From the NCBI GenBank assembly GCA_937890835.1, contig CALADF010000035.1, forward strand, positions 1-64,000: a stretch of DNA of 64,000 nucleotides, read 5' to 3'. Below the pieces are notes generated by a model. It had not been told where the DNA came from, made no database searches, and saw nothing but the letters and a program-made list of their open reading frames with translations. Each line of letters starts with the position of its first letter. Position 1 is the first letter of the stretch. Origin of the DNA: an uncultured bacterium (GTDB lineage Bacteria; Actinomycetota; Coriobacteriia; Coriobacteriales; Eggerthellaceae). Below are positions 24,238 through 32,822 of this stretch, in pieces. A program made the position numbers and the translations under genes.

Positions 24238-26706
24238 ATGACTGAAAAAGAATACGTTTTGGCCTTCGATACGGCCAACGAGGTCATCGCCATCGGCATT
24301 GGCCTGATCGATAGCGCTGCGAAGCGTATCTCGTGCGTCGCCTCGGTCGAGGTGGAGGCGCGTCGCGCGTCGAACACGCGGCTCCTCGCCTGCGTCGATG
24401 AGCTGCTCGCGAACGCGGGCGTTGCGCGCGAGAGCATCGCGTGCGTGGCGGTCGGACGCGGACCCGGCTCTTTCACCGGCGTGCGCATCGCCATGGCCAC
24501 GGCTAAGGGCGTCGCCTCGGCGCTCGAGGTGGGTCTTGTGGGGGTTTCGACCCTCGACGCCGTCGCATGGAACGCGCAGGCGTCGGGTGTTCGGGGTCGC
24601 GTCCTGGTGGTGGCCGATGCCATGCGCAAAGAGGTGTACCCTGTCGAATTCGATCTGAATGACGCGGGCGTGACGCGTCTCGGGCGCGATCGCGTCGTCA
24701 AGGCGGACGTTTGCGCCGCCGGGTACGCCGCCTCCGTCGAGCCGTGCGGTGTGAGCGGCTCGGATGCATCGGGGGATCTTCTCATCACGGGTGACGCGCT
24801 GAGGAAATACGCGGATTTGTTCTCCGCAGCCGGCATGACCCTCGATTCTTCCCTGTGGATCCCGACGGGCGTAGGCTTGCTCCTGGCCGTCGAAGACGCC
24901 TGGCGGGCTGGCAGCGCCGACCCTCTCGACTCGAAGCGACACGACCCGGCGTACGTCCTTCCCGTGTACACGCGCTTGTCGGATGCCGAGGAGAACGAGC
25001 GCGTCCGTTTGGCGAGGGAAGACCAAGCGCTTGCCGGCGCACGTGGCAGCAAGCACGTGACCATGAACGACACGTCCGTTTCCAACACGCGGGCGAACGG
25101 CGCGGGCATCGCCTATCTTCCGCTTGACGCTCCTCATGCTTCAGCCGTCGCCGCCATGGAGGGCGACGTCATGGGAAGCGATGCGTGGAGCTCGTCGCTT
25201 GTCGCCGACGAGCTCGGGCGCGCTGACCGCATCTGGTGGGCGGCGTACGCCTCCGATCCTTCGCTGCCCGTCTCCGAGGATGCGCCCCTCATCGGATATG
25301 CCGGCGGCTGGGTTGTCGACGGGGACGTGCAGATACTCAAGGTGGGCGTCGACCCCGCGTTTCGCCGTCGCGGTATCGCCCGCGAGCTTATCGGTCGCAT
25401 CGCGTCCGACGCGCGCAGCCTCGGGGCGCAGACGTGCTCGCTCGAGGTGCGCGCAGGCAACGAGGGCGCGCAGGCGCTTTACGCCTCGCTCGGGTTCGAG
25501 AGCCTTGGCGTGCGGCCTCGGTACTACTCGGATGGCGAGGATGCGCTCATCATGAAAAGCCCCACGCTTCCTGAGTCGCGGCATGATGTTGCGGGCATGA
25601 GCATCGAGCATCATCCCGGCTCGCCTTCGGGCGCTTCCGCCGCATCGGGCGATTCCGGCGCTGTTGATCACCCGCTTGTTTTCGCCATCGAGTCGTCGTG
25701 TGATGAGACGGCGGCGGCTATCGTCGACGGTTCGGGCCATCTGCTCGCCGACGTGGTCGCCTCGCAGATCGACTTTCACGCGCGTTTCGGCGGCGTCGTC
25801 CCCGAGATCGCGAGCCGTAAACACGTCGAGGCCATCTGCGGCGTGTGCGACGAGTGCCTCGAGACCGCGGCGCGCAAGCTCGGGCTCGACCGCCTTCGTT
25901 GGCGCGATCTCGACGCCATCTCGGTTACGTATGCCCCCGGATTGCTCGGGGCGCTTGTGGTGGGTGTGGCGTTTGCGAAGGGCGTGGCGTGGGCATGCGA
26001 TGTCCCGTTCATCGGCGTGAATCATCTCGAAGGGCATCTGTACGCGAACAAGATCGGCGACGAGACATTCGCGCCCCCCGCAGTGGTTTCGCTGGTTTCC
26101 GGCGGCAACACCATGCTCGTCCATATGCGCGATTGGGGCGATTACGAGATCCTCGGCGCGACGATCGATGACGCGGTGGGCGAGGCTTTCGACAAAGTGG
26201 CGAAGGCCCTTGGCTTGGGTTATCCCGGCGGCCCCGTCATCTCGAAGCTGGGGGCCGAGGGCGATCCCGACGCTATTGCGTTCCCCCGCGCGATGATGCA
26301 CTCGGGAGATTTGCGCTTTTCGCTCTCGGGGTTGAAGACGGCGGTGGTCACGTATGTGAATCAGGAGCGCGCCGCCGGTCGCGAGCTCAACGTGCCCGAT
26401 ATTTGCGCGAGCTTTCAGCAGGCGGTGGTGGACGTTCAGGTGTCCAAGGCTCGTCGCGCTCTCGAGCAGACGGGTGCGAAGACGTTCTGCCTTGGCGGCG
26501 GTGTGGCGGCGAACCCCGTGCTGCGCGGCGCGTATGAGAAGCTTTGCGCGAAGATGCACGTGAAGCTGGTGATGCCGCCTTTGCATTCATGCGGCGACAA
26601 CGCAGGCATGATCGCATTGGTTGCGTTCGACCGCTTCCGCGCGGGCAAGTTCTTCGAACTCGATGCCGACGCGCTCGCGCATGCCGATCTGGAGCAGCCT
26701 TACTGA
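24238..26706 (+). CDS. tsaB-rimI-tsaD: TsaB-RimI-TsaD triple fusion protein
   Basis: An 822-aa chain with three complete modules. Residues 1 to about 230 are TsaB ('LAFDTANEVIAIGIGL', 'VGRGPGSFTGVRIAMATAKG'). Residues about 285-442 are a GNAT acetyltransferase like RimI, with the acetyl-CoA loop 'VDPAFRRRGIARELIGRI'. Residues about 478-822 are TsaD, with 'VFAIESSCDETAAAIV', the metal site H596-x-E-x-H600, 'VSGGNTMLV' and 'CLGGGVAANPVLRG'. TsaB and TsaD form the catalytic heterodimer of t6A37 synthesis; RimI acetylates ribosomal protein S18. These are normally separate neighbours. No stop or frameshift interrupts the chain, and the linkers are Ser/Gly/Ala-rich. With TsaE upstream only TsaC/Sua5 is missing here. 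Confidence 0.95.
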   Translation: MTEKEYVLAFDTANEVIAIGIGLIDSAAKRISCVASVEVEARRASNTRLLACVDELLANAGVARESIACVAVGRGPGSFTGVRIAMATAKGVASALEVGLVGVSTLDAVAWNAQASGVRGRVLVVADAMRKEVYPVEFDLNDAGVTRLGRDRVVKADVCAAGYAASVEPCGVSGSDASGDLLITGDALRKYADLFSAAGMTLDSSLWIPTGVGLLLAVEDAWRAGSADPLDSKRHDPAYVLPVYTRLSDAEENERVRLAREDQALAGARGSKHVTMNDTSVSNTRANGAGIAYLPLDAPHASAVAAMEGDVMGSDAWSSSLVADELGRADRIWWAAYASDPSLPVSEDAPLIGYAGGWVVDGDVQILKVGVDPAFRRRGIARELIGRIASDARSLGAQTCSLEVRAGNEGAQALYASLGFESLGVRPRYYSDGEDALIMKSPTLPESRHDVAGMSIEHHPGSPSGASAASGDSGAVDHPLVFAIESSCDETAAAIVDGSGHLLADVVASQIDFHARFGGVVPEIASRKHVEAICGVCDECLETAARKLGLDRLRWRDLDAISVTYAPGLLGALVVGVAFAKGVAWACDVPFIGVNHLEGHLYANKIGDETFAPPAVVSLVSGGNTMLVHMRDWGDYEILGATIDDAVGEAFDKVAKALGLGYPGGPVISKLGAEGDPDAIAFPRAMMHSGDLRFSLSGLKTAVVTYVNQERAAGRELNVPDICASFQQAVVDVQVSKARRALEQTGAKTFCLGGGVAANPVLRGAYEKLCAKMHVKLVMPPLHSCGDNAGMIALVAFDRFRAGKFFELDADALAHADLEQPY

Positions 26707-26795
26707 GCTCGCTTTCCCCCGCGATTCGGTTCGCCCGAACGCCGTCTTCCGCCTTACCGGCTGTCGGCGTCTCGTCCCGCATTCCAGGGATTACA

Positions 26796-26836
26796 TGAAA
26801 AACGCCCGCTGCTCGTTGATCGCAGCGGGCGTTTCG
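26796..26836 (-). terminator. Intrinsic terminator of nhaC, possibly bidirectional
   Basis: 13-bp arms (26800-26812 and 26822-26834) pair perfectly with a 9-nt loop. Read on the minus strand the stem is followed by TTTTTC, so it mainly serves the nhaC transcript; on the plus strand it ends with GTTTCG after the tsaD end. Confidence 0.85.
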
Positions 26837-26867
26837 TGTTGAACGGACGTTGTCCCGACGGGCGGTT

Positions 26868-28454
26868 TTACGCTTGCGCGGATTCCGCCTCGGCGGCGAT
26901 GTCCTTGGTGCGCACGCCGACGGTCTTCTTGAGCACCAGCAGCGTGCCGATCACCAGCACGATGCCGATTGCCAGACAGATCAGCGGGTTGCGGACGAAG
27001 CCCGCGATCACGAAGCATACGAACGAGATGGCCATCACCGTCAGGACGTAGGGGATCTGCGTCGACACATGCTGCAGGTGGTTGCAGCTCGCGCCGGCGG
27101 ACGCCATGATGGTCGTGTCCGAGATGGGCGACATGTGATCGCCCGCCACGGCTCCCGCCAAGCAGGCGGAGATGCCGATGGTCAAAAGCTCGGGCTCGTT
27201 GGCGAAGATGGGCAGCACGATGGGGATGAGGATGCCGAAGGTCCCCCAGCTCGTACCCGTCGCGAAGGCCAAGCCGCCGCCGACGAGGAAGATGATGGCG
27301 GGCAGCATGCTGTACAGACCCGCAGCCGCTCCTTCCATGCAGCCGGAGACGAACTCGGCGGCGCCGAGCGCGCTGGTCATGCTCTTGAGCGTGAGCGCGA
27401 AGGTGAGGATGATGATGGCGGGGACCATGGCCTCGAAACCGGGAACGATGGACTTCATAGCGTCTTTGAACGAGATCACGCGGCGCAGGATCAGGTACAC
27501 GAACGCGAACAGCAGCGCGATGAGCGAACCCCACGGCAGGGCGGTGAACGCATCGGTGTTACCGAACGCGAGGATGACGTTCATGTAGCCTTCAGCCTCG
27601 GGATCCCAGAAGCCGCCGACGTAGAGCATGCCGATGATGCAGAACACGATGAGGACGAGAATGGGAATGATCATGTCGAACAGCTTCGCCCGCACGTTCT
27701 CGGTGGATTCGTCGTTGCCGAGCGATCCCAGCTCGCCATCGCGCAGCGCAGCGAGCTCGGCCTTCGCCATCGGGCCGTAATCGAAGCCCATGACGATGAT
27801 GGCGATCACGAACACGAGCGTGAGCAGCGAGTAGAAGTTGAACGGAATGGCGCTGACGAACAGTTGGATTCCGTCGACGTTCAGGTCGGCTGCAACGCCG
27901 GAGACCGCCGCCGCCCACGAGGACACCGGGGCGATCATGCAGATAGGAGCCGCCGTGGCGTCGATGAGGTACGAAAGCTTCGCGCGCGAGACCACTTGCG
28001 CGTCGGTGACGGGGCGCATGACCGAGCCGACCGTCAGGCAGTTGAAGTAGTCGTCGACGAAGATGAGCACGCCGAGCACGAAGGTGGCCAGCTGGGCGCC
28101 GATGCGGCTCTTGACGTTTTTCGCCGCCCACTTGCCGAACGCGGCGGAAGCGCCCGTGGCGTTGATGAGCGCGACGAAGATGCCGAGGATCACCAGGAAG
28201 ATGAAGATGCCCGCGCTATCGGCCAGCGACGGCACGAGGCCCGTGATCATGGCGTCCTCCTCGGTTCCTCCCTCGGGGATGAACGAGCCGCTGATGATGG
28301 CGTCGACCGTGCCGATGGGGTCGAACCCGGTGAGCAGGAGCGCACCGACCAATATGCCGATGAAAAGCGAGCTGTAGGTTTCCTTCGTGATGAGCGCGAG
28401 CACGATAGCCACGATGGCCGGCACGAGCGCCCAGAAGGTGTTGACGAATTCCAT
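26868..28454 (-). CDS. nhaC: NhaC-family Na+/H+ antiporter
   Basis: A 528-aa membrane protein with about 11-12 hydrophobic helices. 'LGVLIFVDDYFNCLTVGSVMRPVTD' (about residues 128-152), with its paired acidic residues in a membrane segment, and 'GDHMSPISDTTIMASAGASCNHLQHVSTQIPY' near residue 445 are signatures of the NhaC/antiporter superfamily. It should exchange Na+ for H+ at the cytoplasmic membrane, though some relatives carry amino acids or lactate/malate, so the substrate is not fixed. Monocistronic, with a terminator behind it. Confidence 0.88.
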   Translation of the reverse strand: MEFVNTFWALVPAIVAIVLALITKETYSSLFIGILVGALLLTGFDPIGTVDAIISGSFIPEGGTEEDAMITGLVPSLADSAGIFIFLVILGIFVALINATGASAAFGKWAAKNVKSRIGAQLATFVLGVLIFVDDYFNCLTVGSVMRPVTDAQVVSRAKLSYLIDATAAPICMIAPVSSWAAAVSGVAADLNVDGIQLFVSAIPFNFYSLLTLVFVIAIIVMGFDYGPMAKAELAALRDGELGSLGNDESTENVRAKLFDMIIPILVLIVFCIIGMLYVGGFWDPEAEGYMNVILAFGNTDAFTALPWGSLIALLFAFVYLILRRVISFKDAMKSIVPGFEAMVPAIIILTFALTLKSMTSALGAAEFVSGCMEGAAAGLYSMLPAIIFLVGGGLAFATGTSWGTFGILIPIVLPIFANEPELLTIGISACLAGAVAGDHMSPISDTTIMASAGASCNHLQHVSTQIPYVLTVMAISFVCFVIAGFVRNPLICLAIGIVLVIGTLLVLKKTVGVRTKDIAAEAESAQA

Positions 28455-29362
28455 CTATCCTCCCTCTGATAAGGGGCTTTCATGTCATGGCTTGCAGGAA
28501 AGATGGCGTTCGAGCAAAAAACCATGACAGCCCTCCGCTATTGCGACAGTGCCAAGGATGTTCTCCTTGACCCCAGGGCGCGCAAGGTCGGGAAACCCGG
28601 CGCTCCTTCGGCGACTTGCCCTTTCGCCCCGCGCTTCCCGGCGCTTCATGGGGTTACTGATGCGTGCCGCACCTCTGTCATGATGGTGTGATCATTATAG
28701 TTATGTTGTGGAGCAATGACGCCCCGAGTTTGAAAATGGGGCCATTTCGTCCGAATCGCCGTGCGGACGGCTAACGGGGTGCTGCCAAGGATGCGGATCC
28801 GTTCGATCTTCGGTCCAGCGCGTTCCCGCTCGTTCCGGGCCTCCGGCGCGTTCTCCGCCCGCTCTGGGGGCTTGAGCGCCGTCCCCCCGTATTTCCCGCC
28901 CATTCTCCGTCGGTGATTATTGCGCGTGCATGAATTCGGAAGCTGCGGTGCCCCTTTTTGGACGATTTGTATCATCTGGGTTTCAAGGAGAGCTGGATAA
29001 GTTCGATCTGGTTAACGCTCATCTGGGATTTTCACTTTCCCTTGTGGCATCTCACTCGCTTTTATAGGAGAGGTCGTCAGTTCTTCGTGTTGCTTGATGC
29101 ATTTCGTCGAAAAACGGGAATCTCTTCAATGTAAAATGCGCACACTATATCTGGGATAGAAAACGATACGAAGATATCCCTAATGATTTGGTGAATAGGG
29201 TGTTTTTTCACTCGCTATCTTACGTGAGCGGGCTTGTCGTGTAACATTGGCGGCATCGAGCCAGTGCGGCGCCGCCCTGCAACGGGGCGGTAGAGTGAAG
29301 TGGTGTCCCTCTTCCGACCTAAGACCGCAAGATCCTCTTCTCAGGGACGCGGAGGGAACGTT
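28455..29362. other. Long intergenic region upstream of the nuclease-like gene
   Basis: About 900 bp. The left part should hold the nhaC promoter. The part from 29030 to 29240 is AT-rich and contains a copy of a 30-bp repeat (29093-29122) and an inverted GGGATA...TATCCC pair near 29151-29182. A 109-aa minus-strand frame at 28646-28975 shows no family features and is not accepted. Possibly decayed foreign DNA. Confidence 0.5.
29093..29122 (+). repeat. 30-bp repeat, left copy
   Basis: This copy matches 30821-30850 at 26 of 30 positions, and all four differences are transitions. The core TTTCGTCGAAAAACGGGAAT contains a short palindrome TTTCG-T-CGAAA. The copies bracket the nuclease-like gene in direct orientation, 1.7 kb apart. 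Confidence 0.6.
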
Positions 29363-30838
29363 ATGGCTCGTTCGATTTTATTCAGCCACTATACCGCGTT
29401 GGAGATATGCAGCGGGCTCGCTGATCGGGCGATGCATGACGTGACGAAAGCCTGTTCGTTTCGCGAGGCTCTCGACATGGGCGCGGTTCGTGGTCAGGTG
29501 CGCGGAGTTGGTCTTGCGCGAATTCGGCATGCTCCCGCAGATTCGGTCAGCCTGTCGTGTGTCCGCGAGCTTGCTGTTGAGGTTTCGTCCGTTATGTCGT
29601 CACGTCGCTTGAGCTACCCAGTCCACATAACAACATCGTCAAGTGCTCAATGCCGAAGGAAGAACGATGTCGCGGTAATTCACCAGCATATGCTTGCCTT
29701 GCCGCGACGGTCGGTTTTCAGGGTGTCGGATACTTCCCTCGTTTGCACTCCGGAGTTTGCATTCGTGGAAATAGCCGGACAGGGAGGCTCTATGATCGAG
29801 CTTCTTGAGCTGGGCTATGAAATGTGCGGAACGTATCGAGCGAGGTTGTCGTGTGAGCCGAAGGGACGAACGCCGGTGTTGCCGGAGCGCGTGGCGACAG
29901 CCGTCATTCCCGACGGAGGAGGGCGGAGTCCTGCTCATGCGGTTGATGTCGTTTCGACAGGTAGGTTGAGGGCTGAGGTTGCGAACCCCCGCTTCTCCGC
30001 CGTCGTCAAATATGATGCGATGCCTCTTGCCACGGTTTCATCTATTCGCGATTTCGTAACGAAGAATCCGTCTCTGCGTGGAAGTTATCGCGTCAGGCGA
30101 ATTCTTCCCTATCTGACGGGTGGGTCCGCATCGGCACGTGAAACCAAGCTCGCTTTGCTATTGGGCTTGCCTCGTCGTTTCGGGGGGTACGGCCTCGGCA
30201 TGCCCGAGCTTAACTATGAGGTGATGCTAAGCGACGGGGCTCGCGCAGCGGCTCGCAGGTCGTTCGTTCGCTGCGATCTCTGTTGGCCGGATTCGAAGAT
30301 CGACGTTGAATATCAAAGCAGATTCGCCCATGAAGGCGAGAAGGCTCGGATAAGAGATTCTCGAAGGGCTAACGCGCTGGCGTCTATGGGGTGGACGACG
30401 ATTGCGGTAACTAACGAGGAGCTTTCTGGCGTTCGGTCGCGTGACGCCGTGGCGAAGGCGGTACGCCTCGCGCTTGGCGTGAAATCTTGCCGCATGACCG
30501 ATGATTTCATTGGAGCTGCGTTACGAGCTCGGTTTACCCTGCTGATGATCGATGTTGTGGCGCGAGGTGTTTTTTCGGATGACTCCTCGCGGCGACGAGC
30601 GCCGAGCTCGCGTAGGCGGCGATGCTTCTGGAGGGCACCGCGCCGAGCCTATGCGCTCGGATTGGGAAGGTTGGATTCCGTTTTATCCGCGACTTGTATC
30701 ATTACGAAGCTTGCTCGCGTGATGAGGAGGTGTCGGGCGCCATTCCCACCTGGGTTTTTGCATCTGGGTGATACGGGTTGCGCTGTGTTCGGCGCACCCG
30801 CATACCCGTTTTTGCTCTTCCTTGACACATTTCGTTGA
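29363..30838 (+). CDS. Predicted endonuclease-like protein (DUF559/Vsr-like C-terminal part)
   Basis: A 491-aa protein of uncertain family. Residues 1 to about 230 are a helical/strand region without clear motifs. Residues about 250-400 resemble a PD-(D/E)XK nuclease fold as in DUF559/Vsr proteins: 'ASARETKLALLLGLP', 'GYGLGMPELNYEV', then 'RCDLCWPDSKIDVEYQS' with Asp and Glu at expected positions, 'KARIRDSRRANALASMGW' and 'AVTNEEL'. The usual Lys after the Glu is Gln. The last 80 residues are Arg-rich with no clear domain, as if an earlier stop had been lost, and they run into the right repeat copy. The ATG at 29363 has GGAGGG 6 nt upstream. Role unknown; defence or DNA repair are options. 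Confidence 0.6.
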   Translation: MARSILFSHYTALEICSGLADRAMHDVTKACSFREALDMGAVRGQVRGVGLARIRHAPADSVSLSCVRELAVEVSSVMSSRRLSYPVHITTSSSAQCRRKNDVAVIHQHMLALPRRSVFRVSDTSLVCTPEFAFVEIAGQGGSMIELLELGYEMCGTYRARLSCEPKGRTPVLPERVATAVIPDGGGRSPAHAVDVVSTGRLRAEVANPRFSAVVKYDAMPLATVSSIRDFVTKNPSLRGSYRVRRILPYLTGGSASARETKLALLLGLPRRFGGYGLGMPELNYEVMLSDGARAAARRSFVRCDLCWPDSKIDVEYQSRFAHEGEKARIRDSRRANALASMGWTTIAVTNEELSGVRSRDAVAKAVRLALGVKSCRMTDDFIGAALRARFTLLMIDVVARGVFSDDSSRRRAPSSRRRRCFWRAPRRAYALGLGRLDSVLSATCIITKLARVMRRCRAPFPPGFLHLGDTGCAVFGAPAYPFLLFLDTFR

Positions 30839-30850
30839 AAAACAGGAATC
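30821..30850 (+). repeat. 30-bp repeat, right copy
   Basis: Partner of 29093-29122. It overlaps the last codons and the stop of the nuclease-like gene. On this side CCCGTTTTT at about 30805 can pair with AAAAACAGG in the repeat, giving a loose hairpin. Confidence 0.6.
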
Positions 30851-31004
30851 AGGGGAGCCGAAAGCGTGCGCGACTTTAGGCGCATGTGCGCAGTTGGCGA
30901 AGGTGCGGACTCTACGGGGGTGCTGCAGTGGGACCAGGGGGTCGGGTGTCGCGAGGGGCGAGAAAGGCCTTGGAGCCCTTGCCCCCTCGCCGGGAAGGCC
31001 TCGC

Positions 31005-32468
31005 CTACGCTTTGTCTCGCGGGTAGCAAACGCGTGCGGCGATGAGCGATGCCGCTATGCAGGCCATCACGCAGCAGATGGTGGTCGTGAATCCGAACGT
31101 GTCGTTGATCACGCCCCAGATCACCGAGGCGGTGCCGATGCCGATGTCGGTCGCGAGCAGGTACAGCGCGTTGGCGGCACCCCAGCGCTCGTCGGGCGTG
31201 TTGCGCACGGCGACGGTCTGGTTCACGGGCATGGCCAGTCCCAAGCACAGGCCGTAGAAGATACCTGCGAAATAGAACACGATGTCGAGTGCTCCGAAGT
31301 TGCTCCAGATGCCGCAGGCGAGCAGCATGCCATAGCAGATCAGGCCCGATGCCGCCGATACGCCCATGATCTTGATGGGGGCGACGGTGTCCATGAACGA
31401 TTTCGACTTCAAGCGCACGGCGATCATGGCGATTGCGGAAATGGTGTAGAAGACGCCGGCGTTGCCCACGCCGAGTGTGGTACCGTACAGCCCGACGAAG
31501 AAGATGCCGAACCCGAAGGCGGGCGACATGATCATCATGGGAATGGTCCCCGGCAGAGCTCGGGGTTCGAGCACGCCGTCGACAAGCGAACGCAGGCGAC
31601 CTCCGTGATGATCGGGGTTCTCGAGGCTCGCGGCGTCGGCGGAGCTTGCGGCCTTCCCAGTTTGGGTGTTGCACGCGGCATCGGCGACCATCCCGGTGTC
31701 TGTTCGCGTCGATGCCGGAGCGCCTTTCTCCGAGAAGGCTCCGTCTGCAGCGTTTGCGGCGTTCGATTCGGAGGAGGCTTGCTCCCGCTCCCATCGACGT
31801 CGGTAGGCCGAGGTCTTGGGAAGAGAGCGCGGGTTTTTCTCGTAGCGGCAGGTCAGGGCGAACGCGACTGCTGCGGCAGCCGCCGCGGAGAATCCCAAAT
31901 AGAGGTTTTCCGCGGGATCGGTCGACACCAAAAACAGCGCGAGTGCCGGCCCGATGGACATGGCGATAGCCTGCCCCAGCCCGTAATATCCGATGCCCTC
32001 TCCGAGGCGGGACAGTGGTAGCACGTCGGCGGCCGCCGTGGCGGAGGCGGTCGTCGCGATGGCGAAGCCCATGCCTTGAAGGAAGCGCCAGACAACGAAG
32101 AGCTCGCTTGTGTTGGCGAATACCGGCCCCGCGGTGCCGGCGAGCATGATGGCGGCGCCTGTCGCCATCACGATGGCGCGCCCCTTTCGATCGATGATCG
32201 GGCCGCAAAGAAGGCGTGACGCGGCAGCTGCGGCAGAGAACACGGCGGCGCCGATGCCCGCGAGCGTGGCGGTTTCCCCCATGCGGTCGAGATACACCGA
32301 AGTGCCCGCATTGGTGCCTTGACCGACGAGGAAGCAGCACAGCGTCAGCGCGACGATGGTGATGAACGTTCGCGACCAGAGGCGCTCGGGCGCTCTGCTT
32401 TGCGATGTGAGGTTGCTTGTCGTGCAATCTTCGACGGATTGCTCGGTAGTGCGCGGTTTGGTGCTCAT
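31005..32468 (-). CDS. Major facilitator superfamily transporter
   Basis: A 487-aa 12-helix MFS protein. A 30-residue polar N terminus precedes helix 1 ('FITIVALTLCCFLVGQG'). The loop 2-3 motif 'SRLLCGPIIDRKGRAIVMATG' is the classic GxxxDRxGR signature, and helix 4 carries 'VWRFLQGMGFAIATT'. A 95-residue hydrophilic loop rich in Ala, Ser and Asp (about residues 215-310) separates the two halves and is longer than usual. The substrate cannot be deduced. The start at 32468 faces away from kdpF, with 261 bp between. Confidence 0.9.
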   Translation of the reverse strand: MSTKPRTTEQSVEDCTTSNLTSQSRAPERLWSRTFITIVALTLCCFLVGQGTNAGTSVYLDRMGETATLAGIGAAVFSAAAAASRLLCGPIIDRKGRAIVMATGAAIMLAGTAGPVFANTSELFVVWRFLQGMGFAIATTASATAAADVLPLSRLGEGIGYYGLGQAIAMSIGPALALFLVSTDPAENLYLGFSAAAAAAVAFALTCRYEKNPRSLPKTSAYRRRWEREQASSESNAANAADGAFSEKGAPASTRTDTGMVADAACNTQTGKAASSADAASLENPDHHGGRLRSLVDGVLEPRALPGTIPMMIMSPAFGFGIFFVGLYGTTLGVGNAGVFYTISAIAMIAVRLKSKSFMDTVAPIKIMGVSAASGLICYGMLLACGIWSNFGALDIVFYFAGIFYGLCLGLAMPVNQTVAVRNTPDERWGAANALYLLATDIGIGTASVIWGVINDTFGFTTTICCVMACIAASLIAARVCYPRDKA

Positions 32469-32563
32469 GGGCGTGCAGCGTATTCTCTTGGTGATTCGAC
32501 GGATTTCTTTTCATGCGTCGCGCGGAGCGAAAGACGCGGCTACAAGTGTAGCCCTTTTGCCAT

Positions 32564-32633
32564 CTTAATGCCGTCTTAATATCCTGCGCCCAACCTTAAC
32601 GTCGCGTTAAGGCGGCTCTCCTTAACCTGTTAA
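32564..32633. promoter_or_regulatory. TTAA direct repeats upstream of kdpFABC (candidate KdpE/OmpR-type box)
   Basis: TTAA occurs at 32565, 32576, 32596, 32607, 32622 and 32630. The first four form two pairs with exactly 11-bp spacing (CTTAAT-N5-CTTAAT and CTTAAC-N5-GTTAAG), the usual geometry of tandem half-sites for OmpR/PhoB-class regulators. KdpE, encoded at the end of this locus, is such a regulator. The array is about 100 bp upstream of kdpF. Confidence 0.55.
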
Positions 32634-32729
32634 TACCCGATCGGGGCGGCGCTGTGCGCAGGCGCAGCCAGATCTGGCGCGATAGGTTGGAGCCTTCCTG
32701 CGCGGAGGGCGGAGTTTGAAAGGACGATA

Positions 32730-32822
32730 ATGGCAACGGTATCCGGCATCGTGGGCGCGCTCGGCGTCTCCATGGTGCTCTATCTGTTTTACGTGCTGCT
32801 CGACGGCGGTGATGAAAAGTGA
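32730..32822 (+). CDS. kdpF: KdpF small subunit of the K+-transporting ATPase
   Basis: A 30-aa single-helix peptide: Met-Ala-Thr, then a hydrophobic segment 'VGALGVSMVLYLFYVLL' and a polar end DGGDEK. KdpF stabilises the KdpFABC complex. The ATG at 32730 has AAAGGA 6 nt upstream. The stop overlaps the GTG start of kdpA by 4 bases (GTGA). It is too short to be found by length-based gene calling. Confidence 0.88.
   Translation: MATVSGIVGALGVSMVLYLFYVLLDGGDEK

Noticed and set aside
26850..28469. A 539-aa plus-strand frame opposite nhaC.
   Set aside because: Extremely rich in Glu, Asp, His, Arg and Gly with no hydrophobic core; a mirror of the nhaC codons.
28646..28975. A 109-aa minus-strand gene in the nhaC-nuclease gap.
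   Set aside because: No start signal of quality and no protein-like domain composition.
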